This document shows positions 38,925 to 52,129 of a stretch of DNA of 64,000 bases, one piece after another (the stretch's first letter is position 1; every line of letters begins with the position of its first letter). Under the pieces are notes generated by a model, which did no database searches, was not told where the DNA came from, and was given only the letters and a program-made list of their open reading frames with translations. Source of the DNA: Rallus limicola. Taxonomy: Eukaryota; Chordata; Aves; Gruiformes; Rallidae. Both the position numbers and the translations under genes were made by a program. The stretch covers positions 16,790,161 to 16,854,160 of the forward strand of contig JAKCOZ010000021.1 of NCBI GenBank assembly GCA_022605955.1. Reading direction: 5' to 3'.

Positions 38925-39115
38925 TATTGGCTTTCTTCTGTTTATCTATAAATAATTGCAGGGACACAATAGACTTTTAAGACTGCCAAAGAGTTTGTCT
39001 CCCTCCAGCAACCGTATTGCCACAGTGCTGCCACCTTATCTGCTTCTGGAAAGATGAGGGGGGGAAAAATATTTACTGTCAGGGATATTTGTCATCTGCA
39101 AATTACCTCTGCCCA
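38925..39115. promoter_or_regulatory. AT-rich candidate conserved element
   Basis: Contains tatctataaataattgcag, aaatatttactgtcaggg and ctgcaaattacctctg between GC-rich flanks. Confidence 0.33.
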
Positions 39116-39471
39116 CAATCCACAGCAGGGACAGGACTGATGGTGCTGATCTGTATTGCAGGCACGTGAGCCCTGGGGTTCTCCACACTGCCCCAGACCC
39201 ACCTGAGCCTCCTCCTGTTAGCTGGCAGGACAGGCAGCACAGTGCCAGGAAATCCACTGTGTGTGCAGATCCATGCCACAAGTGCAGTGGCAGTCTAAAA
39301 GGATGAGGGAAGCAGCAGTGGATGCTGAACTAGGTACCCAGCAAGTGGCTTGACCCAGAGGAGCACCAGCAGGGCAACTGGGGCACTGAGGAGCTCAGAG
39401 GTTTGCAGCATTGGCAGCACCTCCCTGGGCACACCCCTGCAGCCCCATGCTGTGCAGCCAGGACAGCATCC

Positions 39472-39496
39472 CCCCGCCCCCCCCCCCCCCCCCCCA
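39472..39496. repeat. Poly-C tract
   Basis: A C-run of about 25 bases interrupted by one G near its start, preceded and followed by C-rich sequence. Its length is likely to be unstable or misassembled. Confidence 0.9.
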
Positions 39497-39639
39497 GCAA
39501 TCCCAGCACCAACCACCGCAAAAGTCCCAGGCCTCACCTCTCTCCCACAAAGGACGAAGGTGTCATGTACTCCTGCTGCTCTGTCAGCGCTCAACATCCC
39601 TGCTCGCCGCTGGGACTTTTCATATCCTGCAGCCCAGAG

Positions 39640-39795
39640 GCTTTTGCACAGCACTTATCACTGCAGTATCCAAGAACCGATCTAATTGATGTGACACCAA
39701 TTATTCAAGTATCACTAAATGCAGAACTAATGCATCTCTGTGTACAAACCTCCTAGACCCTGACCATGAAATTGTTACTCTGACATGAAAGGAGC
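39640..39795. promoter_or_regulatory. AT-rich candidate conserved element
   Basis: Contains gatctaattgatgtgac, accaattattcaagtatc and gaactaatgcatctc, with three homeodomain-type cores in 60 bp. Confidence 0.38.
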
Positions 39796-40144
39796 TGGAG
39801 TGGGAGCACCAACTCCCAGCTGAGTCCCTGCCACTAAGCACTGGCCAGCCCTGCCGTGCCTCCCTGGGAGCTGTGCAGAGAGGCAGCATCGCATGGGGTG
39901 CCTTGCAGCACAGTCTGCATCCACCTCACTGCACAGAGTTGGGGTGCATAGCTCCCCACAGAATGGGCTGTAGTCACGGTGGGTCTCGCACAGCTCAGCC
40001 AACCTGGGCAACATCAGCCAGGAGCCCTGGCAGGGCTGTCACAGCTGTCGTGACAGCCAGCCTGGGGAGCTGCAAGAGCCATTTCAGGGCTGCTGGGCAC
40101 AGCTAGCACAGCTCTTGGCTTGGACACGGACTGGTGCTGGGAAA

Positions 40145-40270
40145 AGCTATTCGTTGCATTTGAAATTTTACTGTGAAATTAAGCTGTGCCTGGACACGCA
40201 GAGCTTGGCACAAGCAGCAGTTTGTGTTTTGTAAATTGCTTTCTACAATCAATTAAAGAAAGAGGTGGCT
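40145..40270. promoter_or_regulatory. AT-rich candidate conserved element
   Basis: Contains gcatttgaaattttactg, gtgaaattaagc and acaatcaattaaagaaag. Confidence 0.33.
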
Positions 40271-40983
40271 GGTGGCCTGGCTGGGGGTGGGGGAAGCACT
40301 GGGTGGCTCCTCTCTGGGTTGGCTGTAGGTCCCAGCTGTGCAGCCTGGAGGAGCAGTCCCAGCCCCCAAGGAAGCAGCCTTGGCGTGGAGAGACTGCAGG
40401 GCTGGGGAGAGCCCAAGCCCAGTGGAAGGATGTAGGCTGCTGCCTTCTGCTGCGGTGTGCGAGGGATGAAGAGCTGCTTTGTGGCCTCCACCCAGCACCA
40501 ATAACATGGGTGAGGGGCTCTTGCCTTGCCACTGCAGGATGCCTGCACTCTGCATGCCCCAGCCTGGTAAGGAGAGCTGTCTCACACACCCTCCTCGTGC
40601 CACACCACTGCAGCAGAGGTGAGCTTCTGGACGAGGCCCCACAGGGCTCCCTGCTACACGGGACATCACCCAGATCTGCAGGCCCCTGGTACTGTCACAG
40701 TGCTGACCAGCAGTAGGTCAAGCTGGAGCCCTCCTTGAGATGAGCCTCTGCCACCTCCCAGCTTTGCCCTGGCTCTAGCACCCACATCCCCTGGGCAAGA
40801 CTCCAGAGCCATCAGTGCACTGTGATGCCATCACCGCTCCAGGCCAGCGAAGCAGAGAGGTCCCCTGTGAGGGGGGGGGGAAGCAGTGAGGTACCACCCC
40901 TCATCACAGCTGGGCAGCAAGCACGGCAAGCACAGTGCAAGTGTTGGGCTGCCTGGATGGCCAAGGGCTCACCCCGGTTCTGG

Positions 40984-41190
40984 TTTGCTCAATGTTTTCA
41001 TTAAGGACCTGGATGATGGAATAGAGAAAGTGCTTATTAAATTTGCAGATGACACGAAGCTGGGAGGGACTACAAGTATCTTGGAGGACAGGATTAGAAT
41101 TCAAAATGATCTTGACAAATTGGAGAAATGGACTGGAAAAAATAGGATGAAATTCAGCAGGGACAAGTGCAAGGCAGTACGCTGAGCAGG
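40984..41190 (+). mobile_element. CR1 LINE fragment (reverse transcriptase)
   Basis: Plus-strand translation gives FIKDLDDGIEKVLIKFADD, TKLGGTTSILEDRIRIQNDL and LDKLEKWTGKNRMKFSRDKC. This is the FADDTKL block of CR1 reverse transcriptase followed by the conserved C-terminal segment. It is truncated at both ends and non-functional. Confidence 0.93.
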
Positions 41191-41999
41191 GAACAATCAG
41201 CTGTGCAAACACAGGCTGGGGATGGCAAGGCCGGCGGCACAGAGCCCAGCCGGGCATGAGATTGCGCAGGCGCTCGGGCAGGAATGGGGCAGGCAGGAGG
41301 CGTGCTGCCTGCTCAGCCTGGTTGTCCTTAGGGAACTGGAGGAGCAAGGCCCACAGGGAGGCAGGAGGAACGGATGGAGGGAATGAGAGGCTCTGCAGAG
41401 AGGAGAGGAACATCCTGGGATGGCCTCAAGCACTGACTGACTGCTCAGAGCTGTGCCACAGGCTCTCCTGTGGGCCCATACACCTCTCCCATGCTGGCCA
41501 GGAACCACGGTGAGCTCCAGCTGGACCACACATGGAGTGGGACAGAGGAGAAATCACCCCTGGGCCCTGCCACCTTCCTGCCTTCACCAGCTCAGAGCCC
41601 AGGCAGCCCCTGCCCTGTGGTGCCCAAGAAGATGCCCCTAAACCAGCCCCACTCAGGCTTTTCTGTCACAGCCCAGTGAGGCAGGGCACCAGCACAGCAC
41701 CAGTAAGTAAACAGACCCCACCAGCACTGAGCACTTTGCTCTGAGGGAGTTTCCCATAACCCAGGGCTCAGTTGGGGGTCTGGCTATAGCCCCCCACTCC
41801 TCCAAGCTGCTGTGCCCAGCTCAGCAGCACATCTGCGGGGGACAGTGGCTGCAGAACGGGAAGCTCCAGCCCCAGCCATGTCAGGGGAGGACACGGCTGC
41901 CTAACCCAGGCTGAGTCCCTGTGGAGCCCCTCCTGCTGCCTTCCCTTCGCTCCAGCAATTAGAGCTCCAGCCAGCACCCTCCCAGCCTGTGCAAACACC

Positions 42000-42115
42000 A
42001 AGACTCATTTAAATAAATTAAGAAGACATAATAAATCAAAAGGAAATGAGGGGCTGTGCCTGGGGGCAGGGGAGTCACTCGAGTTTAATTACATTGGCAA
42101 GCCTCTTGCAATGAA
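42000..42115. promoter_or_regulatory. AT-rich candidate conserved element
   Basis: Contains catttaaataaattaag, gacataataaatcaaaagg and gagtttaattacattggc. Confidence 0.35.
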
Positions 42116-42609
42116 AGCGCAGCAAGTCCCACATGTGGCGAGCGCAGATGTGCAGGAGTGGGCACAGCTCCACAGCAGCACCGCCCCAAAACCCATGCCC
42201 AGCATGGCACCATCTCCACCGAGACGTGGGTCCTGGGCACTGGCTGCTCCCGGGCCCCCAGCAGCAGGTGCCTGCTCATCCCAGCGGCACATCCAGGCAA
42301 CAAGCAGCCAGGATGCAGCTGCTGCCAGCTGCCATGGAGTTGCTGGCAGTGCCCAGTCCCACAGGGGAGCTGCCAGGGCAGCCTGCAGAGCCTTGCCTGC
42401 CCCATGCCCCTGATAAGGGCTGCACAGACCCACCAAGCCCATCCAAAGCTCCAGGAGAAGTGGCAGCACCCTTATGCTGCCGCGGAAGATTTACAGCCCA
42501 TCCCCTGTTGTTTAAAGACTCTCGCTCACGGCTGTGGTTGGGACTCCAGAAAGCTTTGTGTAGAGGCAGCAAATTTATGAGACTGGCTCCAAATCCCTAG
42601 TCACATCAG

Positions 42610-42690
42610 GGGCCAATTTGTCTTCCCAGGGCTGAGGATGAAATTAAATTATTGTAAAATAAATCTGTAAAAATGATGAAGAGACCATCA
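42610..42690. promoter_or_regulatory. Short AT-rich block
   Basis: Contains gatgaaattaaattattg and aaaataaatctgtaaaaatg within GC-rich spacer. A weak candidate. Confidence 0.25.
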
Positions 42691-43479
42691 CCCAGCAGCA
42701 CGGGCGGGGCTGGGAACACACGCACTGCCGTGAGGAATGGGACTCACCGGGTGATAAAGCACCCGGGACCCGGCAACTCAGGGATTTCCACTGTAATCTC
42801 ACTAAAGAGACGTTGTTTACAGGAAAAAGGGTATTTTGGGGAGAAAACTGCATTTCAAGGTTAAGGGAAAAAAAACCCGGAGCAAGTCTCCCAGGGAGGC
42901 CACTTAGATGCAAGACGGCAGCAGGCGTGTGGTGCCACAGAGCAGCAGGGCCAGGAGCAGGCTGGAGGCAGCACCTTGCACACGCGCATGCAAAGGTCCA
43001 GGGCCAAGCGTGTGCCAGCCAGCGCAGTCTCAGCCCGCCAGCGCAGGGTGCAGCTGATGCTCCCTGCCCAGCCCCACCACCGGCTCGGGTGCTAGGCAGG
43101 AGTAGGCTGCAAATGCGGGTAAGGACCAGGGCTTGCTGGCCCCAGGGACACCCAGCTGAGCATGGCCCTGGCAGAGTGGGCAGCAATTGCCCAGCTCACA
43201 ACAGAGGAAGCCAGCCAGGACAGCGGATCCAGAGCATCCCAAGGGGGCTAGGCATCCCTGCGGGCACTGCTGGCCCACTCCAATGGAGAAGCTGCTGCCT
43301 TGGTGCTGCTGGACACTGCTCTGCCCCACAGCAGATGGTGCCTGGCCCAGCTCAATGCTGGCAAACACTTCCTGTGATGAGCCCTGCAAGGAGGGCCCTG
43401 AGTGACCAGTGCTCCCTACATTCGATTCTTTTAGGGTGCAGGGGGTCACAGCTGAGCAAGCAAACTGCACAGGGATTTG

Positions 43480-43765
43480 CAGCTTCTCAGTTTCGGTCTC
43501 ATCCTACAAGAAAGATGCTGGAGAGATTTTATTTCCTTTCTGGGATGATTGGACAAATAATGACTTCATCTTATACTGTGTTGGCTGGCCATTTAACAAT
43601 GGGCTATTAGCACGGCTCCGCATGGGGAAGGGATTTATTTAGGACACACCGTTGCAAAGACAACCCAGCACCAGGTGCTTAATAGTGTTTCAGAGGTATC
43701 AGAGCGTTACAGTGCTCAGAAAATGCAGCTGTAGGGAGTTCAGAGACTTTATTCTTCACTTCTGC
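43480..43765. promoter_or_regulatory. AT-rich candidate conserved element
   Basis: Contains gatgattggacaaataatg (CCAAT/NF-Y-like on the minus strand), ccatttaacaatgggct and tattagcacgg. Confidence 0.33.
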
Positions 43766-45214
43766 GAAATCCCACAATACCAGTAGAGATTTCTCAGCTC
43801 TGCCCTAAGCACAAAAGCAGCATGGAGAAAGCAGTGGCTTTGCAGGGCTGAAGTGCCAGCCAACTTCCAGCCACAGCCCATCCCAACAGCTGCAGCGCTG
43901 GTGGGACCAGCTCCTGCTAGCACCGGGCACACTCACATCCTTGCTCACACCCAGGGCCACTTATGGGGCCTGTTAAACCCAGGGGCTCCCCTTTGCCCCC
44001 AGGAAATGCACTCCAGCACAGGGGAGGGAAATATTTCCCTGGCACAGAGAAAGCCCTGTCCTCCCAGGCAGAACCGAGTGCTGTCACAAGCAGCCCTCAC
44101 CCATCCCCAGCTGCTCATGGCCAGTGTCCCAGGCAGTCCCAGGACACCAGACGGCTCTGCCTGAGCCTTCCCCGTGCTTTAACCCCTTGGCCAGACGCTG
44201 TCATCCACCAAGAGCCTCCTCACGCCTGCATCCACTGCGGTACAGCTCCAGCCCCTGCCCTGCCACCAATGCAAGGGGAGCTCAGCAAGCACCAGAGCAT
44301 CCCTTTCCACTGATGGGCACAGAGCCCTCAAGAGCAGGCACAGGATGCCAGACAAACCTCCCTAGTGCCTGCCCATGCTGCTTAGCAAGGGCTCTCTGCA
44401 AAGCCCCTTGCCAGGGAAAGCTGGGGAGGGGTCTCCCAGTACCTGGGGGTTCCGCATCTCAAGAGGTACTGTGCTAGCAGCAGCCACAGCAGCCAGCCCC
44501 ACCCCCAGCACAGCCCTGGGAGTGGAGAGTGGCAAAGGGGATCCCTGCAGGGCCCCAGAGACCCAGCCTTGCTGTACCCGAGAGCTGGAGCCCAGCAAGA
44601 GCAGACTCACCTGCACAGGCCCAGCGCCTGCAGCACACAGCATTGGCACGGCAAACGGAGAGAGATGGTGGTCCAGGCAACCACAGAAGTCTTCAGCAGT
44701 GGTGAGGATGAGCCTGCAGAATGCTGTCAACCTGCCTGGAGGAGCAGGATGAGCTGCTTCCCATCACAGTGCCCCAGGCTGGACAGGAGGCAACACCTCT
44801 CCTCTTATCACCTGGCAGGGATTTGCTGAGCACCACCCTAAATCAGCCCCATGTGCCCAAAATAGTCTGGGTCACAGCCACTCAGGACTCAGATGAGCTC
44901 CAGTTGGCTGCCCTGGCTGCCCTCCATGCCCACCCCATCCCATCCCACCCTACTCCATATCTTGGCCAGGGCTACCATGCCTGAACAGCTCTTCACCTTC
45001 CCCATCCCCCATGGCCAGCCACATGGAGCAAGGAAAGGCCCTTTGCTGCGCCCAGAAGCCTGCACAGCCCCTCGCCCACAGCCCTGCCAGTGAGTGGGGC
45101 CGGGCTGCCTGTGCTGCAGCGTCGCAAGGGGTCCCATGGGGGTGGGCAGCGAGGCCAAGGGCAGGAGCTGGCAGCCGTCCTGCACGGGCTGCAAGGCAGC
45201 AGTGTGCCGAGGTG

Positions 45215-45350
45215 GAAGTAAAGAGTTACTGAGCAAGCAGACGCTCAATAATTCATGGTCACTGAACCGCAACAGGAACAACGACAAATAATAATACAGG
45301 AAAATGGGGAGAAACCTGAAATCGTTAGGCCAATGGTTCAAGCATGAAGA
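45215..45350. promoter_or_regulatory. AT-rich candidate conserved element
   Basis: Contains gctcaataattcatggtc and gacaaataataatacagg. Confidence 0.3.
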
Positions 45351-45589
45351 GAGTGTGCTGAGCGAGCGGGGTGGCAGTAATGCCATATGTGGATGGAGGG
45401 GTCAATGCCAGCTGCACCGTGGTGCCCTGTGCCCAGCCTGGCACCCCAGCTGCCTCAGGGACCCCAATGGGGCCATTGTCCCGCAGGGGCTGTTGGGGGC
45501 ATGTGCCCAGCCCAGGGGACACTGATCAGTGCCATGTGCTGGCCCTCAGTGCTCTCCGAGCCTGGTTGGCATGCAGGGAACTTGTTCAC

Positions 45590-45690
45590 ATCTCCAAGAG
45601 GCAGGAAAAGCAGATATGCTCTCCCTAATTATAATTAGCAATGCTTACCATGGGAGTTTGCAAACATGGTTTAATTAGAGCAGCCGGGCT
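45590..45690. promoter_or_regulatory. Candidate element with 14-bp homeodomain palindrome
   Basis: CTAATTATAATTAG at 45625-45638 is a perfect palindrome containing two opposed homeodomain half-sites. A further tttaattagag lies near 45,670. It is flanked by GC-rich spacer. Confidence 0.42.
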
Positions 45691-47089
45691 CCCTCCATAC
45701 GCTGCACCCTCCCGAGGGTCAAGGACAGAGCAGAGCAAGGGAAGCAGGGGCCATGGGATGCTTGGCAGAGTTTGGCTGCTGGGCTTACGTGAGATTTACC
45801 CCTTCTCTTTGCCCCCAGTGTGGCCCAGAGGGCTGGCAGGGGTCTGCAGGCAGGCATCCCCCTGTGCCTCTGCACAGGACCTAGCGCTGTCAGTGCTGCA
45901 GTCTGCCCGTGGGGACAGGCAGGACACCTGTGCACACCAACTCAGCCAGAGGCCAGCAGACACTGAGCTGGGAAATTCAATCTACGGCTACAAGAAAGGG
46001 TTGTGGAGTCTCTAGATGCATGAGCCTGCTTCTTCTGTCAGGAAGAAAAATAGGAAAGGAGCTTAAGGAATTAGACAAAAGCCATGAAGCAGAGAGGGAG
46101 GATGGGGGTACTTGGGGAGTGGAGGTGGTGGCCGACAGCAGCATGGGCACGGCTGATGCTTTAGCCAGGGCAGGGTAGAGCCCTGTGCTGGGAAGGGCTG
46201 GACTGCGTATCTCTCCAGCTGGACCTCCTGGCAGCCCCTGCTCTGCCAGAGCCAGTGCCACTCAGACTGTGCCAGGGAATCTTCAGCTGCACCATTCCTC
46301 AGCACCTTCCTCTTGCCCCAGCCCTTCACTGCTGATGCCACAGGAAGCCTCTGCGGTGCCATTAACTGCTGGGGCTCTCACCGACTCCGTGATCAGTGGG
46401 CCAGACAGTGTTCACAGCTGTCCCCCTGTCCTGTCACCTGAGAGAGCTGCAGGACATTTGTCCATGCTGTCCTGACCTTGCTCCGAGAAGATGTCGGGAG
46501 TCAGGGGTGTGACTTGCCTTGGCTGAGGCTGAAGCACCATGTGTGGTAGTGCCACTGAGCACAGTGAGGGTTGCACAGCTCCCTCTTGCCAGGGACACAG
46601 CAGCAGACTGGTCCCACCACAGCACTGGCTGGGTGATGCTGCCAGCTGCAGCACCCCGTGGCCATATCAGACCTGGGCCAGGCTGGCACGCTGGCTTGTC
46701 CTTGCAGCCTGCCATGGCTTGTAGCTAGTGGCCACAATTCCCCAGTGGCCAGAGCCCTGCAGAGCTGGGACCAGGACTGTGCTGCCCATCCACGTGGTAG
46801 ACATCAGTGAGTGCCAGGAGGAGACAAGGCTGAGCAAGAGCAAGCCCCTGGCAGCCTGAGGCAGGACGTGCAGCTGAGCCAGCCACTGCCCAGGTTGTCT
46901 CATGGCTGACCAGTTTATCTGGAGGAAGGGAGTTTGGCAACAAGAGTGAGACCATCCAAAGCTCAAGGCCAGCCAGCCACGGAGGCCAGGCAGAGCATCC
47001 ATGCAGGCTGAGCCAAGGGCAGGATGCCTGAAGTCACTGCATGGTGAGCACCAACTTGGTCAGAGCTCTCTGTGGGTCCCAGGCACTGC

Positions 47090-47180
47090 ACTTGAAACCT
47101 GGATGACTAATTGCCATTGTCACCAAACCTAATTAGGAGGCTGGCCACAGTCAGTTGGAAACTGTAGGTGTTAATTCTTC
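47090..47180. promoter_or_regulatory. Candidate element with two TAATT cores and SOX-like site
   Basis: gatgactaattgccattgtc joins a TAATT core to a SOX-type CATTGTC; cctaattagg and gtgttaattcttcc follow within 65 bp. Confidence 0.38.
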
Positions 47181-47539
47181 CTGGTGGGAGCAGTGCCCTG
47201 TCAGAGGGGCTCCTGCACCCCTGCCTGCCCTGAACAGTTCCTCTGCCTAGGGGCTCTGCAAGGGCAGAGGTGTACCCCAGTCGTCATGCCCTGCATGCAT
47301 GGCCATTCCCCATCGGCAGGGTGCAGACCACCCGGATTCTGGCTGCAAGGGTCCCCTCTGTGGATCCCCACTCTGGGCCCTGCATGCAGGGGGCATGGTG
47401 AGGCTCATTGCAGGGAGAGGTTGGGCTGGGTGCCTGGGTCCTGCCTGCTCTGGGGAGGCTGAGTGGGTACAGCTGCCTCCCTGTGAGGCTGTGCAGTAGC
47501 AAGAGGGAGCTGAGCTCAGTGTCTCGGTGACAGGTTTAC

Positions 47540-47720
47540 AAATCACCATTGCTGTGTGAAGAGGGAGCTTGGCTGCCTCGGCATTCATCCCCGTGCTAAT
47601 TACTGCCTCCCTGAGGAACCCGATCCATCTCACTGTAATTGACAAAAGGCAATTAAAAAGCAGTTGTGAATAAAGGGGGACATCTCTGGAGGCCCTGGCA
47701 GGAGAGATTTAGGTGCTTTT
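47540..47720. promoter_or_regulatory. AT-rich candidate conserved element
   Basis: Contains gtgctaattactgcc, cactgtaattgacaaaagg and ggcaattaaaaagc. Confidence 0.38.
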
Positions 47721-48924
47721 CTCCCTGGTGCCTTGGACATGTTCCAGGAGTTGCTCAGGAGTGATGCTTGGGGAGGATGTGCTCCCTCCTGCCCTGGAGC
47801 ATGGGTGCTTTGCCATGCACCCAGCCCAGCCTTCTGCTTTGCTGCTTCTCCTGCCCTGGCAGCTGCTTACCCTATGCCTGGTCTCCACACAGACCCAGAG
47901 ACCTGGCCAGCCAGGTTCTCTCTGGCAACCTTCCCACAGGCAGGGACTGGGGCAGGAGCAGCAGGGCCCCGCACCCACGGGGAGCCGAAGCCAGCACCCT
48001 CCAGAGACCCTGGAGCTGGGAGAGCACCATCCTAGAGCTGCAGGGGATGTGGGCAACACATGGAGTGGAGGGCAGATCCTCCCTGGGAGCAGTGCTGTGC
48101 TGCCTTGGGAGCACCATGGCACCGCTGCCGGCGCCACTGCAGAGCGCGGCCTTGTAGGAGACAAAGGGCAATCAGTGGCGAGTGGCACGGAGCTGGGCGT
48201 GAAGAGCAGCTGATTGAGGAAGAGACGCGTCAGACGCCTCTTGTGCAAAGCGATCTCCTGATTGTGGAGAGCAGCAGGTGCGGGCGCTGCCAGCTCACCT
48301 GCCGAGACGCAGCCCTGCCTGCGGAGGGGAAGGAAGGGCATCTTGAGGGCAGGGGGGGTGCGGGTGCGGGGCTGAGGCCTGATGGACCTCTTACAGGAGA
48401 TGGGAGAACTCACGGCTCCGGGACTGCGCCTGCCGGTGTCCCTGCACTGCAGTGCTCTGCACCCCTGCAGGCATTTCTCCCGAGGCCTGGGCAGCTCTGC
48501 TCCAGCCTTGCAGGGACCAGACCACCCGGGGACTACGTGCCAGGTAGCCCCCAGGGAGGAGAGGGCTCCTGGTGCTGCTGGGGAGCCAGTCCCAATGCAC
48601 GGCTGAACACACAGCTGCCCAGTTCCTGCTCGCTCGGGCTGAAGGTTGTGAGCACTGCCCAGGGAGAGGCAAAACCTCCCCAGGCAGAGCTGCACCCCAG
48701 AAAGCCCTGGTGTGTGTGACTCAGGCTGCGCTGGTCCTGCTGCTCACCCTCTGTGGGTCCCACTGAGGGGAAGCCCCTGTCCCTGGCCCCGTGGGGGAGG
48801 TGAGGGTCCATGGCTGCCCTGTCCCAGGGATGGGACTGCCATGGGGTGTGTGGGTTTGGCAGGGCTGCCCCGCTTCTCAGTGGTGGCAGATGGCAGGATG
48901 TGCTGATGCTGGGATGTTCTTCAC

Positions 48925-49115
48925 CATCTGTTGGGTCTAATTGACTTCCTGCAGAAGTTCTTAAAAAAAATTAAACCAGTTGCAAGAACAAAATTGTTAA
49001 TTAAAAGGCCTTTTGATTAGATAGACAAATATTTACCAATTATGATTGACCCCGGCCACTCTATTTTTTGTCTGCAAACTCCACAATCAGCATTTATCTC
49101 AGCAATTATGCTGCT
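48925..49115. promoter_or_regulatory. AT-rich candidate conserved element, dense ATTA cores
   Basis: Contains gtctaattgacttcc, attgttaattaaaaggcc, ttttgattagatagac and ttaccaattatgattgacc: five cores in about 110 bp. Confidence 0.42.
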
Positions 49116-49924
49116 GCCGATGGTTCCCCAGTGCAATCCCTCCCCTGGGGTGTCCCTGCCACGGGGCAGGCTAAGGAGGGGAAGAAGCCTGATGTTGCCA
49201 AGGGGTCAGTCAGCTGCCCTGCTGCACCCTGGACACAGCCACACACCAGCCCCACCAAGGTTCCACCAATGCTGCATGGGTGCATTCCCCGCACCTGCCC
49301 CACTGCTGCTGCGGTGGCTTCTGGTCACCGTGTCAGGTCTGGCTCTGGTCCCCAGGCAAGCAAACTAGGCTAATGATGCACCATGCACTGAGAGGACGCA
49401 GCTCCCAGCCGAAAAGCTGCCTGTGCTTCCTGGGGAGGCTCAGCACATTGCAGGGCTCCCCGCCAGCCCCAGAAGTTGGTAGCTAGCCTTGGGGTAGGGG
49501 CTTTGCATCCTGTAGTCAGCCTTCTATGCCACTCTCCCATGCCTGGTCAGTGGGTGCCAAGGACTATGAGGCCACTCAGGACCCTGCTGCAGTGCCCAGC
49601 CCCACTCTCAACTCACCGAAAAGGCAAATCCCCCTTCCCTCTGTGCCCCACTGGCACCCCATGGCCAGAGGCTGCAGGACAGGGAGAGCCTCTGCCCATC
49701 CTCACATCTGCCCATTGTGTGCTGTTGGGTCCTGGGCACGGCCCAGCCCATCACCCACGGAGCTGCGCAGGGTGGACCAGAGCAACCAGTTAGCAGCATG
49801 CTTGCCTTCCCCTCCTTTCCCTCTGCAGACAGGACCTGTGCAGCTGTGCCACAGTGAGGGGCGTGCGAGGAGGGAGGCATGGGGTGCAGGGGGGGCAATA
49901 GCGGCCATGCACTCCCTGTGCGGG

Positions 49925-50135
49925 ACGTCGGTTTTAATGTGGTAAGAAATTGATGGATGATTCCGAGCGAGCAAATGTTCAGTGTAAATAACCCATGTTA
50001 GGCTCCAATCCGTGGCTAATTCATTAGACACACGTTTCTACACAAAAATAAAAAGCCTTCTGCATGTATTGTTCACCAAATGCTCTGAAGAAAAGATGTG
50101 GGGAGGCGAGGCAGGCTCTTGACCCACTCTTCTGG
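49925..50135. promoter_or_regulatory. AT-rich candidate conserved element
   Basis: Contains tttaatgtggtaagaaattg, cagtgtaaataaccc and tggctaattcattagacac. Confidence 0.35.
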
Positions 50136-50364
50136 TTAAATCTTAATTCCCAGCCCCTCTGCTGTCGCTGCGATGAATGGGAACGACTCCAGCCCAGCTG
50201 CGCAGTGCCAGGGAAGTGCTGCCAGTGCCTGCCCGTCCCCGGAGTCTGCTGGGCCATGGGGCTCAGCACCTCTCGGAGACCAAAGGGGATGGAGAGGAGC
50301 ATATGGAATGGGGTCCCCAGCTCTGGCAGGAAAACACTGGGATGGCTGTGAACACCCATTCCCA

Positions 50365-50705
50365 TGATTGAGCACCATTTAGAATCTTATTAATGGAGTG
50401 GGAAAGCTAATTGTGATTAAAGTAACGATGGTGCTAAACAGATAATTCTGCACTGAAGGGCAAGATAGATTTTTAAAAAGCGAGTAAAAAAGGGAAAAGA
50501 CAAAGTAACTGGTCTTTAAAAATACAGAGATCAGTAAGTGAGAATTCATCTTTTTATTAGCACAGGAACCTCGGGGGAGGCATGCATCTGCATCCCCAGT
50601 GCCTGAGACTGCACAGCTCTTAATAAATGGCACGCCAGTGATGCTGGGCCTGCCCGCTTCATTACCATGACTACTGCACTCTGCTTTTACAGAAAACTAA
50701 ATATT
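50365..50705. promoter_or_regulatory. AT-rich candidate conserved element
   Basis: 340 bp with cttattaatggagtggg, aagctaattgtgattaaag, ctaaacagataattctg and ctttttattagcacagg. Among the longest blocks. Confidence 0.4.
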
Positions 50706-51524
50706 GAACAGAGAGCAGGTGCGTGGAGGATCCCAGCCCTCCCAAGCCATCAGTACCTTCTCTGCAGGCTCCCTAGGAGGGAGCACTGGGCTGCAGGGCT
50801 GTGGGCTGGGCAAGGTGGGAAGTGCCCCTGTCACATGTAGGATCCTTTGCACCTGAGCTGGGGGGTTAGGGACCAGGCCAAGGTCTGGGGAATGGGATCT
50901 GCAGGACACCCTTCTCCAGGGAGCTTAAAATTGCTGCTCCTTTTCCTGCCAGCAGCAGCAGGCAGAGCCCAGCTGGGTCCTCACCATGCTCTGACCAGCC
51001 CCGCAAAGTCTGCAGGAGTGGGAACCTTCCCAGCACCGGGGATCCTCCTCCCCTGCACTGGCCATTTCGCTGTGCCCGGCTGCAGTGGGGCAGCTGCAGG
51101 GGACTCAACCCACAGCACGTGCACCCCAAGGATGGAGGATACTTGCTAGAGACATCACGTGTCCAGCCTCCCTGTGAGAGCTTGGCTGCAGAAACTCAGT
51201 GAATGTCCTGTGGCTCCTTCTTCCTGCAATGACCAGCACAGGAGGCGGCGGGGAAGGAGTCTGCATATCAGGACTGCTGGAGGTTATTGCTTTCATAAAT
51301 AGATGGAACGCAGGCGCTCGAGGTGAGTGAGACGGGAGGAGAGCCTATGTCTGAGCATGGCTCCTGCCTGCAAACAGCCTTTGCCTCGTCTCGCCTTCCA
51401 AGGGCTCCCTGAGGCCTGTCTCTGCCCGGCGGCTACTGGGCTCCTGCTCCTTGGGTGCCCCTAGGGCTTCCTGCTCCCCAGTGCTCTCTCACCCTCACAG
51501 AGCATTTCTATTCACCCCTCTGAA

Positions 51525-51900
51525 CATTCTAATACTGTAAAAGATCCATCAGAAACCTTCCACTCCAGAGGGATATATATTATCTAAATTTGATAAGACA
51601 ACTTAATTTCTCTCCGTGTCTGTTACTGGCGATAAAACTGGGAGACTTTTATGACCCGGAGTCCTCTGTAAGATTGTCAGGAACTTATTATACAAGGTAT
51701 AACTGGATTTCTCTCCACAGATGGCTCGCAGCCATGAGCTGTAACGCAATTCTGCAGCACATTTGGTAGAATAAATGCAAAGAGCTTGTTACAGTGAGTT
51801 AGATAAGAGAGACGGGAACACGGCTCTCGCAGGCTAATTCGGCATCTGATCTGCTTTTTCCCTTGCTGTGAAGGACGACTTGGAAAAGTGCATTTCATGC
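51525..51900. promoter_or_regulatory. AT-rich candidate conserved element
   Basis: Contains tatattatctaaatttgat, aagacaacttaatttctc and gcaggctaattcggcatc over about 370 bp. The longest such block. Confidence 0.4.
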
Positions 51901-52129
51901 TGAGGAATGAGCCAAGTCCTTCCCAGAGCTGCCTGGGACTGACATGGCAGCCAGTGCAATGCGCCCGGAGGAACAGGACCTGGTGTGTGCCGGCAGCCCC
52001 AGCCCTTCGCCTTTGCCACAGCCATTTTCCCAGCAAACCAGCACGGGCAGGTGCCTTCCCGAGCAGCAGTGAGGGACGGCAGGTTCCTCTCTGAGGCCCT
52101 TACGGCAGGCTCATCCGTTATAGTTATCA

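Noticed and set aside
47709..48695. 328-residue minus-strand open frame
   Set aside because: Cys/Pro/Ser/Gly-rich, overlapping equally long frames on the other strand; no domain recognised.
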